DNA of 64,000 nucleotides from Butyricimonas sp. Marseille-P3923 (GTDB lineage Bacteria > Bacteroidota > Bacteroidia > Bacteroidales > Marinifilaceae): the NCBI RefSeq assembly GCF_900184685.1, contig NZ_FXXL01000006.1, positions 930,001-994,000 on the forward strand, read 5' to 3'. A model generated the notes under the pieces. That model was not told the origin of the DNA. It worked only from the letters and a program-made list of their open reading frames with translations, and made no database searches. Shown piece after piece: positions 7,462 through 18,700 of this stretch. Each line of letters begins with the position of its first letter. Position 1 is the first letter of the stretch. Position numbers and translations under genes: made by a program.

Positions 7462-10400
7462 ATGAAAAATTCGCGAGAAAAGAAAGCTTTTGCGGGGATT
7501 TATTGCAAAGTGTTCGTGATTATGACGCTGTGTTTGTGCATGGTAACGAATCTTTGGGCTAATTCCTCTTCTGCATCACCGCAACGGGTGACTATTAATC
7601 TTAAGGATGCGGCGGTCAAGCAAGTGTTTGCCGAAATCCGTAAACAAACGACTTACAATTTCGTGTATAGCGACGATCAGATGGATAAGTTGAAGCCGGT
7701 GACGTTGAACGTGACGGCGGAGACGGTGGAGAACGTGCTGAACAAGGTGTTGGAAGGGACTCCTTACACGTACACTGTCGAGGGAAATTCTATCGCGATA
7801 GTGGCGAGAGATAACGTGAAAAAGGAAGTGAAAGAGATCCGGGTAACCGGTAACGTGAAAGATAAGGACGGTCTGCCCCTGCCGGGAGTATCCGTGATCG
7901 TGAAGGGGACAACGGTGGGTGTCGCTACCGATATCGACGGGAATTACACGCTGACTTTTGCCGAACGGCAGGATGTTACGCTTGTCTTCTCTTTCGTGGG
8001 AATGCAAAGCAAGGAAGTTCCTTACACGGGACAGAAAGAGATCAACGTGGTTCTGGAGGAAGAGCAAGTGAGTCTGGGTGACGTGGTCGTGATCGGTTAC
8101 GGTACGAAGTCAAAGCATGACGTGACGAGTTCGGTGTCTTCGATTAACGCCGATCGATTGAGTAAGTTTTCCAGTAGCGCAACGTCTTTTGACGGGATGC
8201 TGGGTGGTGCGTTGAAAGGTGTGTTGGTAACACAAAATAACGGTGCACCGGGTGCTCCCTCGAAGATCAACGTGAGAGGTATTACCTCGCCCGTGTCGGG
8301 TAGTTCGAATGAACCGTTGTATGTGATCGATGATGTGCCGTTTTTCTCGCAACAAGGCGGGATGAGCCCGTTATTGGTGATTTCCCCGAATGATATCGAG
8401 AGTATCGACGTGTTGAAAGATGCCGCCGCTACAGCGATTTACGGTTCGAGGGGGGCTAACGGTGTAATTATCGTGAAAACTAAAAGCGGGAGACGGAATG
8501 AGAAGTTGACCGTGACGGCAGGTTATAGCGTGACGGTGGCGAATCCGGTGAAAAGGTACAAACCGTTGAATACGGCTCAATTTGCGGAAGTACAGGATAT
8601 GATGATGAAATATTCTGCTGAGGCAATGAATGCCCAAAAGTCAGCCCAAATAGGCGGTGGTTACCGGATAGACGAGGGAACACGTGGGATGATGCTCGGT
8701 AATATGCTAACTATGGGTGATTTGGATGTTGTATATGACGTGGATTATTATACTCCGTTAAGTACGATATATAATGGTCTTTTGGAAGGAGTTATTGGTG
8801 ATGTTAATACCAACTGGGTGAAAGAAATAGAGAATTCTAATGCCACGAATCAACAATTCAATTTGGGAATAAGTGGTGGAAGCCAAAATATTAATTATTC
8901 TTTTTCATTCAATTCGGTGAATCAAGATGGTATTTATATTAATGACGGTTTTAAGCGATATGGCGGTCGTCTTGCCGTGGATGCTAATGTTACCGACCGG
9001 TTGAGAAGTGGGGTGACTATGGGGTATTCGTTATCTAAGCGGAAAGATGCCACGGGAACTGCAGATGAGTTTTACAAGGTTTGGAACATACGTCCGGACG
9101 CACCGGTTAAAAAAGAAAACGGGGATTGGGGACAAATAGATCTTAGTCCATCGTGGGGGATGCCAGTATATGGGGCTAATCCGGTTGCTAAAAGACAGAT
9201 AAGTAATAGGTCGGAGATGTATCAATTTATCGGGAGTGCCTATGCGGAATATCGTATTATAGACGGGTTGAAGGTCCGGGGAGATATTAATATTGCAAAT
9301 TTTCAATCCAAGGGCAGTAGTTTTACTCCGGCTTTTACCCAAGAAGATTGGTCTGCTATTGGCGGAAGTGCATATCCATCTACCCGAGATGTAACGAATA
9401 GTGATGTTTCAAACACATCTATTAATTTCCGGGCAGATTATAGTTTGGATATTGAGAATCACCGTTTGAGTTTCATGGTGGGATATGGATGGGATCGTAC
9501 TTTCTCGACAAGTGAGTACGCCGGATACCAAGATTTTGCGGACGATGAGGTGTTGAATAATATAGGATCAGCGGCTAGTGCTTCTTATTATGGGGACGGT
9601 AAATCGGTAAATGGTCTGAATTCCGTGTATGCCCGTATCGGTTATATTTACTCGGATCGTTATCTGGCTGAAGTGAATTTCCGTTCGGATGCTTCTTCTA
9701 AGTTCGGACCCGGTAATAAACGCGGGTATTTTCCTTCGCTTTCTTTAGGTTGGAGAATGAGTAACGAGCGTTTCATGGAAGATTTTTCCAAATTGGATGA
9801 TTTGAAATTGCGTTTCAGCGTGGGACAGACCGGCTCGACGAATATAGACGATTTCGTTTATAAACAATTGTTTGGTAGGGCAAGCAACGATCTATGGGCA
9901 CAAAAACCTTCGGTATTACCGAAAGGTGCGTTCCCGAATCGAGATGTGCGTTGGGAGATGACGACAGAATATAATGGCGGAGTCGATTTTTCATTTTTTA
10001 ATCGTCGTCTTTACGGGAGTGTAGATGCTTATTACAGGTTCACGGATGGGGCTTTGAGTCTTTCTCCCGTGGCACTTGAAACGGGATCGATAACATATTA
10101 TTCAAATCTGCTGGACTTGACGAATAAAGGATTGGAAGTGGAAGTGAGTAGCGATATTATTCGGAATGATGATTGGAGTTGGACTTCTAGTTTTAATATT
10201 GCTTTTAACCGGAATAAAGTGAAAGATTTGCACGGGGCTACACTGTCCTCTTCCCAAGTCGATCAAATTGTCGTGGGATATCCGGCGGGAGTGATGAAAG
10301 GATATGTCGTGGATGGAATATTTCAGTCGAATGAAGAGGTTGATCGCTATAATTACGAGGCACGTTTGGCAAACGGGGTTGACCCGACGGATAATAGTAT

Positions 10401-11025
10401 TTATTTCCAAGAGTCAGGTACAAGTGCCGGCGATTATAAATATCGCGATTTAGACGGGGATGGACGTATCACGAGCGATGATAGAAAAGTGATAGCTAAT
10501 CCGGAACCGAAGTTTTTCGGAGGTTTCTTTAATTCGGTTACCTATAAAAATTGGAATTTGGCGGTGGTATTCCAATTCTCTCAAGGCGCGGAAGCTATGT
10601 TAAATGATTTGTCAACGTCTGCTTATGGAAATTTAGGATATAGTATTCCCAGAGAATTTTATCATAATACATGGACGCCGGAAAACACGAATGCTCGGTA
10701 CGCTCAATTACTGGTGTCAGATCCCGGGAAAAATTATAGAACTTCGGACCGTTACGTATTTAAGACTTCTTATTTGCGGCTGAAGAATATCACGCTTTCC
10801 TATAATTTGCCGAATCTTTGGGCAAAACGGGTTGGGTTGGAAAGTGCACAATTGTTCGTGAGCACATCTAATTTATGGACATGGTCGAATTGGCCGGGTT
10901 TGGATCCTGAATTGATGGGAGACGATGTAACCGTGGGTAGAAATCCGATCACGCAGGCTGTGTTCAGTAATGACAATTATCCTTTAAGTAAGACATTTAC
11001 TTTTGGACTCAAGGTTAGTTTTTAA
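7462..11025 (+). CDS. SusC/RagA TonB-dependent transporter with STN domain, module 1
   Basis: Outer-membrane import channel, 1187 residues from the preferred ATG at 7462. The frame extends to a TTG at 7435, but that would put extra residues before the signal peptide KVFVIMTLCLCMVTNLWANS. Domains in order: STN secretin/TonB short domain (about 40-115, VFAEIRKQTTYNFVYSDDQ); carboxypeptidase-D-like fold (about 130-205, PLPGVSVIVKGTTVGVATD); plug (about 215-340, with IDVLKDAAATAIYGSRGANG); then a 22-strand barrel ending in aromatic VSF. The STN domain marks it as a signalling transporter. It is closely similar to the SusC at 60652. The ligand is unknown. Confidence 0.95.
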   Translation: MKNSREKKAFAGIYCKVFVIMTLCLCMVTNLWANSSSASPQRVTINLKDAAVKQVFAEIRKQTTYNFVYSDDQMDKLKPVTLNVTAETVENVLNKVLEGTPYTYTVEGNSIAIVARDNVKKEVKEIRVTGNVKDKDGLPLPGVSVIVKGTTVGVATDIDGNYTLTFAERQDVTLVFSFVGMQSKEVPYTGQKEINVVLEEEQVSLGDVVVIGYGTKSKHDVTSSVSSINADRLSKFSSSATSFDGMLGGALKGVLVTQNNGAPGAPSKINVRGITSPVSGSSNEPLYVIDDVPFFSQQGGMSPLLVISPNDIESIDVLKDAAATAIYGSRGANGVIIVKTKSGRRNEKLTVTAGYSVTVANPVKRYKPLNTAQFAEVQDMMMKYSAEAMNAQKSAQIGGGYRIDEGTRGMMLGNMLTMGDLDVVYDVDYYTPLSTIYNGLLEGVIGDVNTNWVKEIENSNATNQQFNLGISGGSQNINYSFSFNSVNQDGIYINDGFKRYGGRLAVDANVTDRLRSGVTMGYSLSKRKDATGTADEFYKVWNIRPDAPVKKENGDWGQIDLSPSWGMPVYGANPVAKRQISNRSEMYQFIGSAYAEYRIIDGLKVRGDINIANFQSKGSSFTPAFTQEDWSAIGGSAYPSTRDVTNSDVSNTSINFRADYSLDIENHRLSFMVGYGWDRTFSTSEYAGYQDFADDEVLNNIGSAASASYYGDGKSVNGLNSVYARIGYIYSDRYLAEVNFRSDASSKFGPGNKRGYFPSLSLGWRMSNERFMEDFSKLDDLKLRFSVGQTGSTNIDDFVYKQLFGRASNDLWAQKPSVLPKGAFPNRDVRWEMTTEYNGGVDFSFFNRRLYGSVDAYYRFTDGALSLSPVALETGSITYYSNLLDLTNKGLEVEVSSDIIRNDDWSWTSSFNIAFNRNKVKDLHGATLSSSQVDQIVVGYPAGVMKGYVVDGIFQSNEEVDRYNYEARLANGVDPTDNSIYFQESGTSAGDYKYRDLDGDGRITSDDRKVIANPEPKFFGGFFNSVTYKNWNLAVVFQFSQGAEAMLNDLSTSAYGNLGYSIPREFYHNTWTPENTNARYAQLLVSDPGKNYRTSDRYVFKTSYLRLKNITLSYNLPNLWAKRVGLESAQLFVSTSNLWTWSNWPGLDPELMGDDVTVGRNPITQAVFSNDNYPLSKTFTFGLKVSF

Positions 11026-11044
11026 TAATATAAATAGAGATGGT

Positions 11045-12463
11045 ATGAAATTAAGATATTTACTATATTCCTTCATCGGGTTTTTGGGTTTAGCATCCTG
11101 TGATTTGACCGGGGATATTGATAACATAAAACCCTATTATCAGTTAGACGAGAGTTCTTTGATACGGGATGCGAAGTCTGCTGATCTTGCCTTACGAGGC
11201 GTGTACGAGTTATGGCGTAGTAGTGATATTAGTATGATTACTCCTAATATGGGATTATTGGCGGGGTCATTAACGGCAAGTTCTCTGACAGATAGGGCAG
11301 TGTTTAGTGATAATACGGTCAAACCAGAATCTGAAACGATCGCAAAATATTATAAAGGGCTTTATGCTATCGTGAATTATGCGAGTCTCGTAGGCGAACA
11401 ATTAGAAGAGGGGAGAGCCGTAGGTTTGGATTCTGTCAGTACGTCACGGATGATTGGAGAATGTCGATTCCTCCGGGGAATGGCAAATTTCTTTTTATTG
11501 CGTGCTTACGGACAATTTTATGATGAAAATTCTACCCTTGGGATCATACTGGTAAAACGACACATGACGGAGAATAAAGCAGCTGTGAGGAGTTCCGTGG
11601 AGGATTCTTACAAGTATATTATGGAGGATGTGGAGGATGCAATTAAAATGATACCAGAAGAACCGACTGAACATTATTATATTAGTAATCTTACGGCAAG
11701 GGCATTTAAGTCGAAGGTTTTATTATATCAAAAGAAATATAAAGAGGCTGCCGATTTGGCAAAAGAGGTATTGGATGAAGCGGCAGGGTATGGTTACACG
11801 ATGGAAACTAATTTTGCGGATATATTCAAGCATGGACATACTTCTTCTGAAGCCTTATTTGCCGCTTATGCTTGGGGTTTCAAAGAGAGGTTGATTACAA
11901 ATATAAGGTCAACGAAGCCGGGAAGTTATCCCCAACAAGTTGCTGATGTGTTAGTGGGTGGGGTGAAAGATGGTGACTTGGTGACCGGAGCAGGATTTGA
12001 TTTGCGGTTTGCTGTGACTTTTGCAACAAGTACTTATGGCCCGAATTTAAATGGAAAATATCCATTGAACGAGAGTGATCTGAATGGACAGTCAAATTCT
12101 TATTTTTATTTGCGTTTGGCAGAGGTTTACTTGATTCACGCGGAAGCCGCTATTCGCGGATATGATGATTATGTCGGTGCTCGGGCAAGTTTAAAGGAAA
12201 TTACCGATCGTGCAGGGTATGATACGGATTACGTGAATACGATTCCTGATAATCAACTGCTGGAGATGGTGCGGCAGCATAAGATGTTGGAGTTAATTGC
12301 GGAGGTTTATGAAGAATGGTTCGATTTGGTACGCTATCATATAGAGGGCGACTTGAAGATTTCAGACGTGAAGCCGACCGTCGTTTCGGATAAGCAGTTG
12401 ATTTTCCCGATGCCGCAAACAGCATTGGCCGGAAATAATTTGTTAGAACAAAATCCATTATAA
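11045..12463 (+). CDS. SusD/RagB lipoprotein, module 1
   Basis: Surface lipoprotein that caps the SusC barrel and captures ligand, 472 residues. The ATG at 11045 is preferred over an in-frame upstream start at 11003, because it leads straight into the signal MKLRYLLYSFIGFLGLASC with the lipobox Cys at residue 19. The earlier start would overlap susC. SusD hallmarks are the TPR-like helices around CRFLRGMANFFLLRAYGQFY, the LRLAEVYLIHAEAA helix, and the C-terminal EEWFDLVRYH. It is translated 19 nt after susC. Confidence 0.93.
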   Translation: MKLRYLLYSFIGFLGLASCDLTGDIDNIKPYYQLDESSLIRDAKSADLALRGVYELWRSSDISMITPNMGLLAGSLTASSLTDRAVFSDNTVKPESETIAKYYKGLYAIVNYASLVGEQLEEGRAVGLDSVSTSRMIGECRFLRGMANFFLLRAYGQFYDENSTLGIILVKRHMTENKAAVRSSVEDSYKYIMEDVEDAIKMIPEEPTEHYYISNLTARAFKSKVLLYQKKYKEAADLAKEVLDEAAGYGYTMETNFADIFKHGHTSSEALFAAYAWGFKERLITNIRSTKPGSYPQQVADVLVGGVKDGDLVTGAGFDLRFAVTFATSTYGPNLNGKYPLNESDLNGQSNSYFYLRLAEVYLIHAEAAIRGYDDYVGARASLKEITDRAGYDTDYVNTIPDNQLLEMVRQHKMLELIAEVYEEWFDLVRYHIEGDLKISDVKPTVVSDKQLIFPMPQTALAGNNLLEQNPL

Positions 12464-12472
12464 AAAAAGTAT

Positions 12473-13663
12473 ATGAGGACAGTAATTATTGTTTTAGCGT
12501 GTTTACTGGCGGGATATTCCTGCCAGAAGGCACCCCGTTATGTTGTTAACGGGAAAATCTCCGGTAATGCGGAGGGTATGAAGGTGACATTGAATAGGAT
12601 AGATTACCCGCAATTGGAATTGATTGACAGCACGGTAATTAAGGATGGAAAGTTTGTGTTCGAGGGTGTACTTGCGGAGCCGGGGTACTACACGATACAG
12701 ATTGACAGAAATCCTAAGGGAGAGGAATTCTCACTGAGAAATGTCACGAATAGTCCGTTCTATTTGGAAAATTCAGTGATTAGCTTTTCGGGGAATATTG
12801 ATAGTTTACCCACGATGTACTGGAGTAATAAACCGCAGAAGGCGCCGAAAGTGACCGGGTCGGCGATGGAAGACCTCTATCAGAAATTTCAGGCGGATGG
12901 ACGGGAGTTGAGAAACCGTTCGAGTGATTTGTATGAACAGTATTTGGAAGAATATCACCGTCCGGCACTGGATGGTATTTTCAACAAGGAGAGAGGGATT
13001 GAGTTGGCTCGTGCCATGGAGAAGCTGGAAAAGCAGTTGGCTGACATGAAATGGGAATTCGTGAAGAATAATATTCAGACTGTGGTGGGTTTTGATATGG
13101 CTAAACAGTATTTTCAGGATATGTACGTCCGTATCACCCCGGGGCAGATAGATGAATTGGAAACCTTGGTGGAGAAGGCATGGCCGAACACGGAGAAGGC
13201 TACCGAGTTCAAGAAAATGGCGGAAGTCGGAAAGCGTATCGCCGTGGGAGCCAAGTACCCGGATATCGAGTTGGTGAATCCGGAGGGGAAGAAAGTGAAG
13301 TTGTCGGAATACGTGCCCGCGGGGAAATATGCGATGCTGGAATTTTGGGCTTCGTGGTGCGGACCCTGCCGGGGAGAAATCCCTCATCTGAGAGAGGTCT
13401 ACAAGGAATATAAAGATAAAGGTTTCGAGATTATCAGTATCTCTATCGACCGGAACGATGCGGAGTGGAAAAAAGCCATGAAAGAGGAGAATATGGTTTG
13501 GACGCAATTGAATGATCCGGGAGAGTTTAACGGTCCGGTTGCTAAAGTGTATAACGTGCAGGGTGTTCCCACGTGTATTCTTTTGGATAAGGAAGGACGT
13601 ATTTTTAAAACGGATATGCGGGGAGCGCAATTGGATGCCGTTCTGGAGGAGATTTATGATTGA
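12473..13663 (+). CDS. TlpA-like thiol-disulfide lipoprotein, DUF4369 + thioredoxin
   Basis: Exported thioredoxin-fold protein of 396 residues. The lipobox is LAGYSC (Cys17). The N-terminal part (about 20-120), starting YVVNGKISGNAEGMKVTLNR, fits DUF4369. A helical linker follows, then an AhpC/TSA-thioredoxin domain (about 255-396) with redox motif CGPC at residues 296-299 in WASWCGPCRGEIPHL and the cis-Pro in QGVPTCILLD. It probably reduces or isomerises disulfides outside the cytoplasm. It lies 9 nt after susD and before a terminator, so it is the last gene of module 1. It may act on disulfide-bearing peptide ligands or on the transporter (inference). Confidence 0.92.
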   Translation: MRTVIIVLACLLAGYSCQKAPRYVVNGKISGNAEGMKVTLNRIDYPQLELIDSTVIKDGKFVFEGVLAEPGYYTIQIDRNPKGEEFSLRNVTNSPFYLENSVISFSGNIDSLPTMYWSNKPQKAPKVTGSAMEDLYQKFQADGRELRNRSSDLYEQYLEEYHRPALDGIFNKERGIELARAMEKLEKQLADMKWEFVKNNIQTVVGFDMAKQYFQDMYVRITPGQIDELETLVEKAWPNTEKATEFKKMAEVGKRIAVGAKYPDIELVNPEGKKVKLSEYVPAGKYAMLEFWASWCGPCRGEIPHLREVYKEYKDKGFEIISISIDRNDAEWKKAMKEENMVWTQLNDPGEFNGPVAKVYNVQGVPTCILLDKEGRIFKTDMRGAQLDAVLEEIYD

Positions 13664-13698
13664 TAATGCAACAATTCGTTTATTATAAATATGCTTTG

Positions 13699-13728
13699 TT
13701 ATCCCGCTACCGTTCAGTAGCGGGATAA
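13699..13728 (+). terminator. Terminator of module 1
   Basis: TTATCCCGCTAC (13699-13710), loop CGTTCA, GTAGCGGGATAA (13717-13728): a perfect 12-bp stem 36 nt past the tlpA-like stop. The tail is only weakly U-rich. Confidence 0.75.
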
Positions 13729-13771
13729 TTGTGTTATAAAGTGGTTTGTGGTAATAAATTGTGTCACCGTT

Positions 13772-13801
13772 GTTGGGAAATAATTATATTCTTTATCTTT
13801 G
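13772..13801 (+). promoter_or_regulatory. Promoter of sigma gene 2
   Basis: GTTG (13772-13775), 18 bp, TATCTTTG (13794-13801). The -7 element is identical to that of sigma gene 1. The start codon is a GTG 24 nt downstream. Confidence 0.7.
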
Positions 13802-13824
13802 TCCGTGGATAAAGTGTATATACG

Positions 13825-14382
13825 GTGAAAAGTGAGTTCGACATATTATTTGAGAAGTATTACGAGCGTCTTGTCTTGTTTGCCGAGGGGTACGTGGGGG
13901 ATTTGAAAACGGCGGAAGATATGGTGCAGGATGTTTTTTTGGCACTTTTATCCCGAAAGGATTTAAAGAATGTGGAGTATAGCCGTTCCTATCTTTATAG
14001 TTGCGTGAAGAACGGGTGCGTGGATTACCTACGTAAATTAAAGATTACCGATCCTTTGGACGTGAAGTTGTTTGATGCGGCTTACTACACGGGAGATTTT
14101 GACGTGTTGGAGCAGGAGAAATTGATTTGCAGGGTCGAGGAGGAAATTGAAAAATTACCGGAGCAACGGCGGGAAGTGTTGAAGTTGAGTGTCTACGAGG
14201 GGATGAGTTATCCGCGGATTGCGGAAGTCACGGGATTGTCTGTCAACACGGTAAAAACTCACATGAAAAAAGCATATCAAGATTTACGAGAGACTCTTTC
14301 TGATCAGCATGTACATCTTTTTTTGTCTTTTGTTCTGCTGAAGATGAGACGAAAAGCAATCTTAAAGTTATTCAATCCATAA
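13825..14382 (+). CDS. ECF sigma factor, module 2
   Basis: Sigma-70 family ECF factor of 185 residues with a GTG start at 13825, chosen because region 2 begins almost at once (EFDILFEKYYERLVLFAEGY). Region 2 has KTAEDMVQDVFLAL (about 31-44). The region 4 helix-turn-helix is PRIAEVTGLSVNTVKTHM (about 131-148). It pairs with the FecR at 14448, 65 nt downstream. It should redirect RNA polymerase to module 2's SusC operon, and probably to itself only indirectly, since its own promoter is of the housekeeping type. Confidence 0.93.
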   Translation: MKSEFDILFEKYYERLVLFAEGYVGDLKTAEDMVQDVFLALLSRKDLKNVEYSRSYLYSCVKNGCVDYLRKLKITDPLDVKLFDAAYYTGDFDVLEQEKLICRVEEEIEKLPEQRREVLKLSVYEGMSYPRIAEVTGLSVNTVKTHMKKAYQDLRETLSDQHVHLFLSFVLLKMRRKAILKLFNP

Positions 14383-14447
14383 TTTTTTTCATTTTTCGTT
14401 CACCCTGTTTTTTCATTTTTACGTCATAGGTGTAAAAATTTAAACAG

Positions 14448-15617
14448 ATGAGTGAATCGGAGTTTATAAATGTATCTCTTCTTTACCGGAAAATGACGGG
14501 GGAACTTCTTTCCGCGGAGGAACAGAAGGCATTTGACGCATGGTACGCCGAGAACAAGGAACATCGGTTGTATTATAAACGTTTTTGCCGGCAACAGGAG
14601 AAGATTATGGAAAGACAATGTTCCCGTGTCGATGTCCGGAAAGGATATGCTAGTAGTCGGGGAAAGCGACGTCGTTATATGAACCGATGGACTTGGAGAG
14701 GAATCGCGGCTTCTTTGCTATTGTCCGTGATGCTCGGAACGGTTTATTGGCAAAACGGTCGCACGAAGAATGTTCAAGAAGTTAATTCGGGTTCCCGATT
14801 TTCCCCCGGTCATAAGAATGTGATACTTTCATTGGGTGGGGGACAAAAAATCGTTATTGATTCCACGTTCTCGGAAAAAACTGTCGGACAGGATTGTGTA
14901 GCGATTCAAGTTGAGAATGGCGTTTTGCGTTATCGACAAAATACGGTTATTACGGAGGCTCCTGTTTTTAACGAGCTGGTTGTTCCGCCTTCCGGAGAGT
15001 ATATCGTGGAATTGGTTGACGGCACGAAAATATACTTGAATTCGGATTCCCGTTTGCGTTACCCGACGTCTTTCACTGGAATGAATGAACGCAGGGTATT
15101 TCTGGAAGGAGAGGCGTATTTTGTTGTTTACAGAGATGAGAAGAGACCTTTTATCGTTGAAACTTTGCAGGAAGAGGTGAAGGTATTTGGAACGGAGTTT
15201 AACGTGATGGCTTATCGGGATGAGGATGTCGTGCAAACAACTTTGGTAAAAGGAAGCGTCGGGATAAATGTAAAAGGAGAGAGGAAGGATGTGTTCCGGA
15301 GAATAGTACCGGGAGAACAATTCCGTTTGCATAAACAGTCCGGGGAGGTGCGAATAGAGACGGTGGACGTATTCCCTTACGTGGCTTGGAAGGATGGGCT
15401 GTTTGTTGCCCGGAATGATGATTTGGAATCCATTATGCGGAAGGTGGCACGTTGGTATGATGTCGAGGTGTTTTATCAAAATCAAGGTTTGAAAGAGAAA
15501 CGTTTTTTCGGTATCATGAAAAAACAGACTTGTTTGGATGAAGTGCTTGAAATCATAGCCAAAGCGGGTGATGTGCAATTTAACGTGAGTGGCCGGACGG
15601 TTATCGTGAAAGAGTAA
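14448..15617 (+). CDS. FecR-type anti-sigma factor, module 2
   Basis: Single-pass membrane anti-sigma of 389 residues. The cytosolic part has the LLSAEEQKAFDAWYAENKEH helix pair. A TM helix lies at about 84-101 (GIAASLLLSVMLGTVYW). The FecR domain has VPPSGEYIVELVDGTKIYLN and RVFLEGEAYFVV. DUF4974 is at the C-terminus (about 312-389; GLFVARNDDLESIMRKVARW). It passes the signal between the SusC at 15726 and the sigma factor at 13825. Confidence 0.93.
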   Translation: MSESEFINVSLLYRKMTGELLSAEEQKAFDAWYAENKEHRLYYKRFCRQQEKIMERQCSRVDVRKGYASSRGKRRRYMNRWTWRGIAASLLLSVMLGTVYWQNGRTKNVQEVNSGSRFSPGHKNVILSLGGGQKIVIDSTFSEKTVGQDCVAIQVENGVLRYRQNTVITEAPVFNELVVPPSGEYIVELVDGTKIYLNSDSRLRYPTSFTGMNERRVFLEGEAYFVVYRDEKRPFIVETLQEEVKVFGTEFNVMAYRDEDVVQTTLVKGSVGINVKGERKDVFRRIVPGEQFRLHKQSGEVRIETVDVFPYVAWKDGLFVARNDDLESIMRKVARWYDVEVFYQNQGLKEKRFFGIMKKQTCLDEVLEIIAKAGDVQFNVSGRTVIVKE

Positions 15618-15624
15618 AAATAAA

Positions 15625-15653
15625 ACAAGAAGTTGTTTGCAGCAACTTCTTGT
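15625..15653 (+). promoter_or_regulatory. fecR-susC intercistronic hairpin, module 2
   Basis: ACAAGAAGTTG (15625-15635) pairs perfectly with CAACTTCTTGT (15643-15653) across a 7-nt loop, 8 nt after the fecR stop and about 73 nt before susC. No U-run follows. It has the same position and size as in the other modules but an unrelated sequence. Confidence 0.65.
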
Positions 15654-15725
15654 CAATAACAAATAGGGAACAAACATTTTGCAGGTGTTGTTCCCGGTAA
15701 TGTTTCATTTAAGAATAACAAATGT

Positions 15726-18700
15726 ATGAAAAAAAATCGTTGGAACGTTCCTATACGGGGGAACTGTTTTCGAAAAATGTGGCTTATGACAAGATTATTG
15801 ACAGTTTTTTTGTTCGTGATGTCGATGAATGTATCGGCAAGCCTCTATTCTCAGAATAAGACGGTCAGTCTTAAATTGAACGGGGCGACTTTGGAAGAAG
15901 TGATTCAATCGTTGAAATTGCAAACGGATTACGGGTTCTTTTATAACATTGATAACAAGGATATCAAAAGCGTCAGGAATATTTCTATCGACGTGAAGGA
16001 TATGGCTTTGGAGGATGTGTTGTTGCACGTGTTGAAGGGTACGAATCTGACGTATTCCATCGTGAATAACGTGGTTATTCTTAACACGAAAAACCCGGTT
16101 GTCACGAGGGATTCGGTTCAAAAAGAACACGTGTTGGTCGGTAGAGTGATAGACGAGAAGAAGGAGCCTATACCGGGCGTTACAGTAAGATTGAAAAACA
16201 CGAATATCGGTACGGCAACAAATAATAAAGGGATTTTTGTTTTCCGGTTGCCGATCACGAAAGGTGCGCTGGTATTGAGTTTCGTCGGGTTTAAGACGAA
16301 AGAGCTGGAATTCAAGCTCCCCTCTGATACGCTTAGAATCACGTTGGAAGAGGATTTGGCAAGTATTGACGAGGTAACCGTGGTGGCTTACGGGGAACGG
16401 AAAAAGCGGGAAGTAGTGGGTGCTATATCTTCCGTGAAGGCGGATGATATAAAAGAGGTTCCGACGGCTAGTATCGAGAATCTTCTGCAAGGTCGGATGG
16501 CGGGAGTCGAGATCAACACGCAGAGCGGTGCTCCCGGTGGTGGCGGTAGTGTTGTTGCTATCCGGGGATATAATTCCCTGTTCGTGGGGGACGGTCGCGA
16601 TTACGGGGAACCGTTGTACGTGATTGACGGGGTTCCTGTACATTCGTTTACTTCTCCAATCACGGGGACGAATGCGTTGGCAGAGATTGACCCGTCGACA
16701 ATAGAGTCCGTCGAGGTATTGAAAGACGCAGCTTCTGCGGCAATCTACGGTTCTCGTGCCGGAAATGGAGTGATCCTGATTACCACGAAAAAGGGTAAAG
16801 CCGGTAGGGCCAGTTTTTCTGCAAATGTATCCTATTCTTACTCTATATTACCCGAGACTCCGGTACAAACGGGAGGGCGAGGCGAGAGGGCTTTTAATTT
16901 TGACGTGATGAAGAATGAACATATGGCCGGGTATAATAACGGGGAATATATATTCCCGCAGAATTATTTGGATTCTAAAACCGGTTTGGGATTATATGAC
17001 CGTTGGTGGTACAACGCGATGAAGCGCACAAGCGGGAAAAGACAGTTACAGGATTCCTTGAATCCGTATTATAATAATTCCACGGATTGGTTCCGTTATG
17101 CATTCCGTGCCGGGGAAATCGTAAATGCGAATATTCAAGCAAGCGGGGGAAGTGAAACGATAAATTACCTCGTGGGGGCCGGCTATTATACTGAAAAGGG
17201 GATCATGTACGGGAGTGATTTCTCCCGTGTAAATCTGATTGTAAATTTAGGTACGCAACCTGCCCGGAATTTGAGTCTGGATACAAGGTTGTATTTCGCG
17301 TATACAGACCGTAGTCGCGGGGCCGGTACCGGTGGTACCATGTCCGGGTCAAAAATCGAGAGGTTGACGGTAGATCCCAAGACTACTTCTTCTCTTCTTG
17401 CCGCCGGGGGGATAAATGAGGAGAAATTGCTCGAAGAGTTGAATACTTCCATTGAGAAGAATGAATCTTACCGTTTGCGTGCGAATCTGAATTTAAGATA
17501 CCAGTTGTACAAGGGATTGAATTTGTCTGTACTTGGTTCCTTGGATTACAATCAAGGAATGAGAAATAATTTTCGACCCAGTACTTTGGATCCGACAAAC
17601 GGTCTGAGTTCTTCTATCGGGGAGGTCGACCGGAACTTGTTAATTTTGAACGAGAATATGTTGACCTATAAAACCTCTTTTAACGAGAAACACAATATAG
17701 ACGCGTTGTTCGGTATTTCTTACCAGTCTGATCAGAACGATTATATCGCGGCGAAAGGATTGGGGGGAGCCAGTGACAAGATTCATTATATCGTGGACGA
17801 GGGAACATCTGTTGAGGTTAATGGGCAGACCATATACTTGAAAGAGGCTAAAACGGATCGGACAGAAAAAGTGTTGGTCAGTTATTATGCCCGTTTGGCG
17901 TATAATTATATGCAACGCTATCTTTTCGAGGCAACTTGGCGTAAGGATGGTTCTTCCGTGTTTGGGAATAAGGTGCGTTGGGCTACATTCCCGTCAGCGG
18001 CTGTCGGGTGGGCTTTTTCAGAAGAAAGTTTTCTGGAAGACGTGTCTTGGTTGAATTTTGGTAAGATTCGTGCTTCTTGGGGACGTTCCGGGCAACAGTT
18101 CGGGCAGGCATACTTGGCGCACGGCGTGATGGTTCCGAACGGGACTTTCTTGGGACAAACGACAATTTCTCCGAATCCCATGGGTGGAATGATTAATCGT
18201 CGGTTGACATGGGAAGAGAGTGACCAGTATGATTTGGGGCTGGATATGGATATGTTTGATTATCGTATAAAATTTAAGTTGGATTATTATTATAAGTTGA
18301 CGAAAGGTCTTTTGTATTACGTTCCCTTGGGCGGTAACTGGAGTTTTATGACGAATCAATGGCAGAACGCCATGCGGGTTTCGAACGAGGGATTGGAACT
18401 GGAGCTGGAGGCTGATATCTTCCGTGAAACAGCCGTTTCTTGGAGGATGAAATTTAATATTTCCCGTAACTGGAATCTTTTCAAGAAGAGTTACACGGGG
18501 CGTGACGTGGAAAAATACGTTATCGGACGACCGCTTTATTCTATTTTCTTGTACGAGGATGACGGTTATTATCAGACGGATGATGAGATTCCTTATGTTT
18601 ATGACCAAAGAGGTTACAAGCATAAAATGTATGTAGGTGCAAACGGAAGCGGTAATGCTGCTACCCGTTATGAGGAGGGAACAAGGAGAATTTTGGATAT

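Noticed and set aside
12806-13630. 274-codon minus-strand frame opposite the TlpA-like gene
   Set aside because: Antisense shadow with no motif; the plus strand has the CGPC thioredoxin domain.
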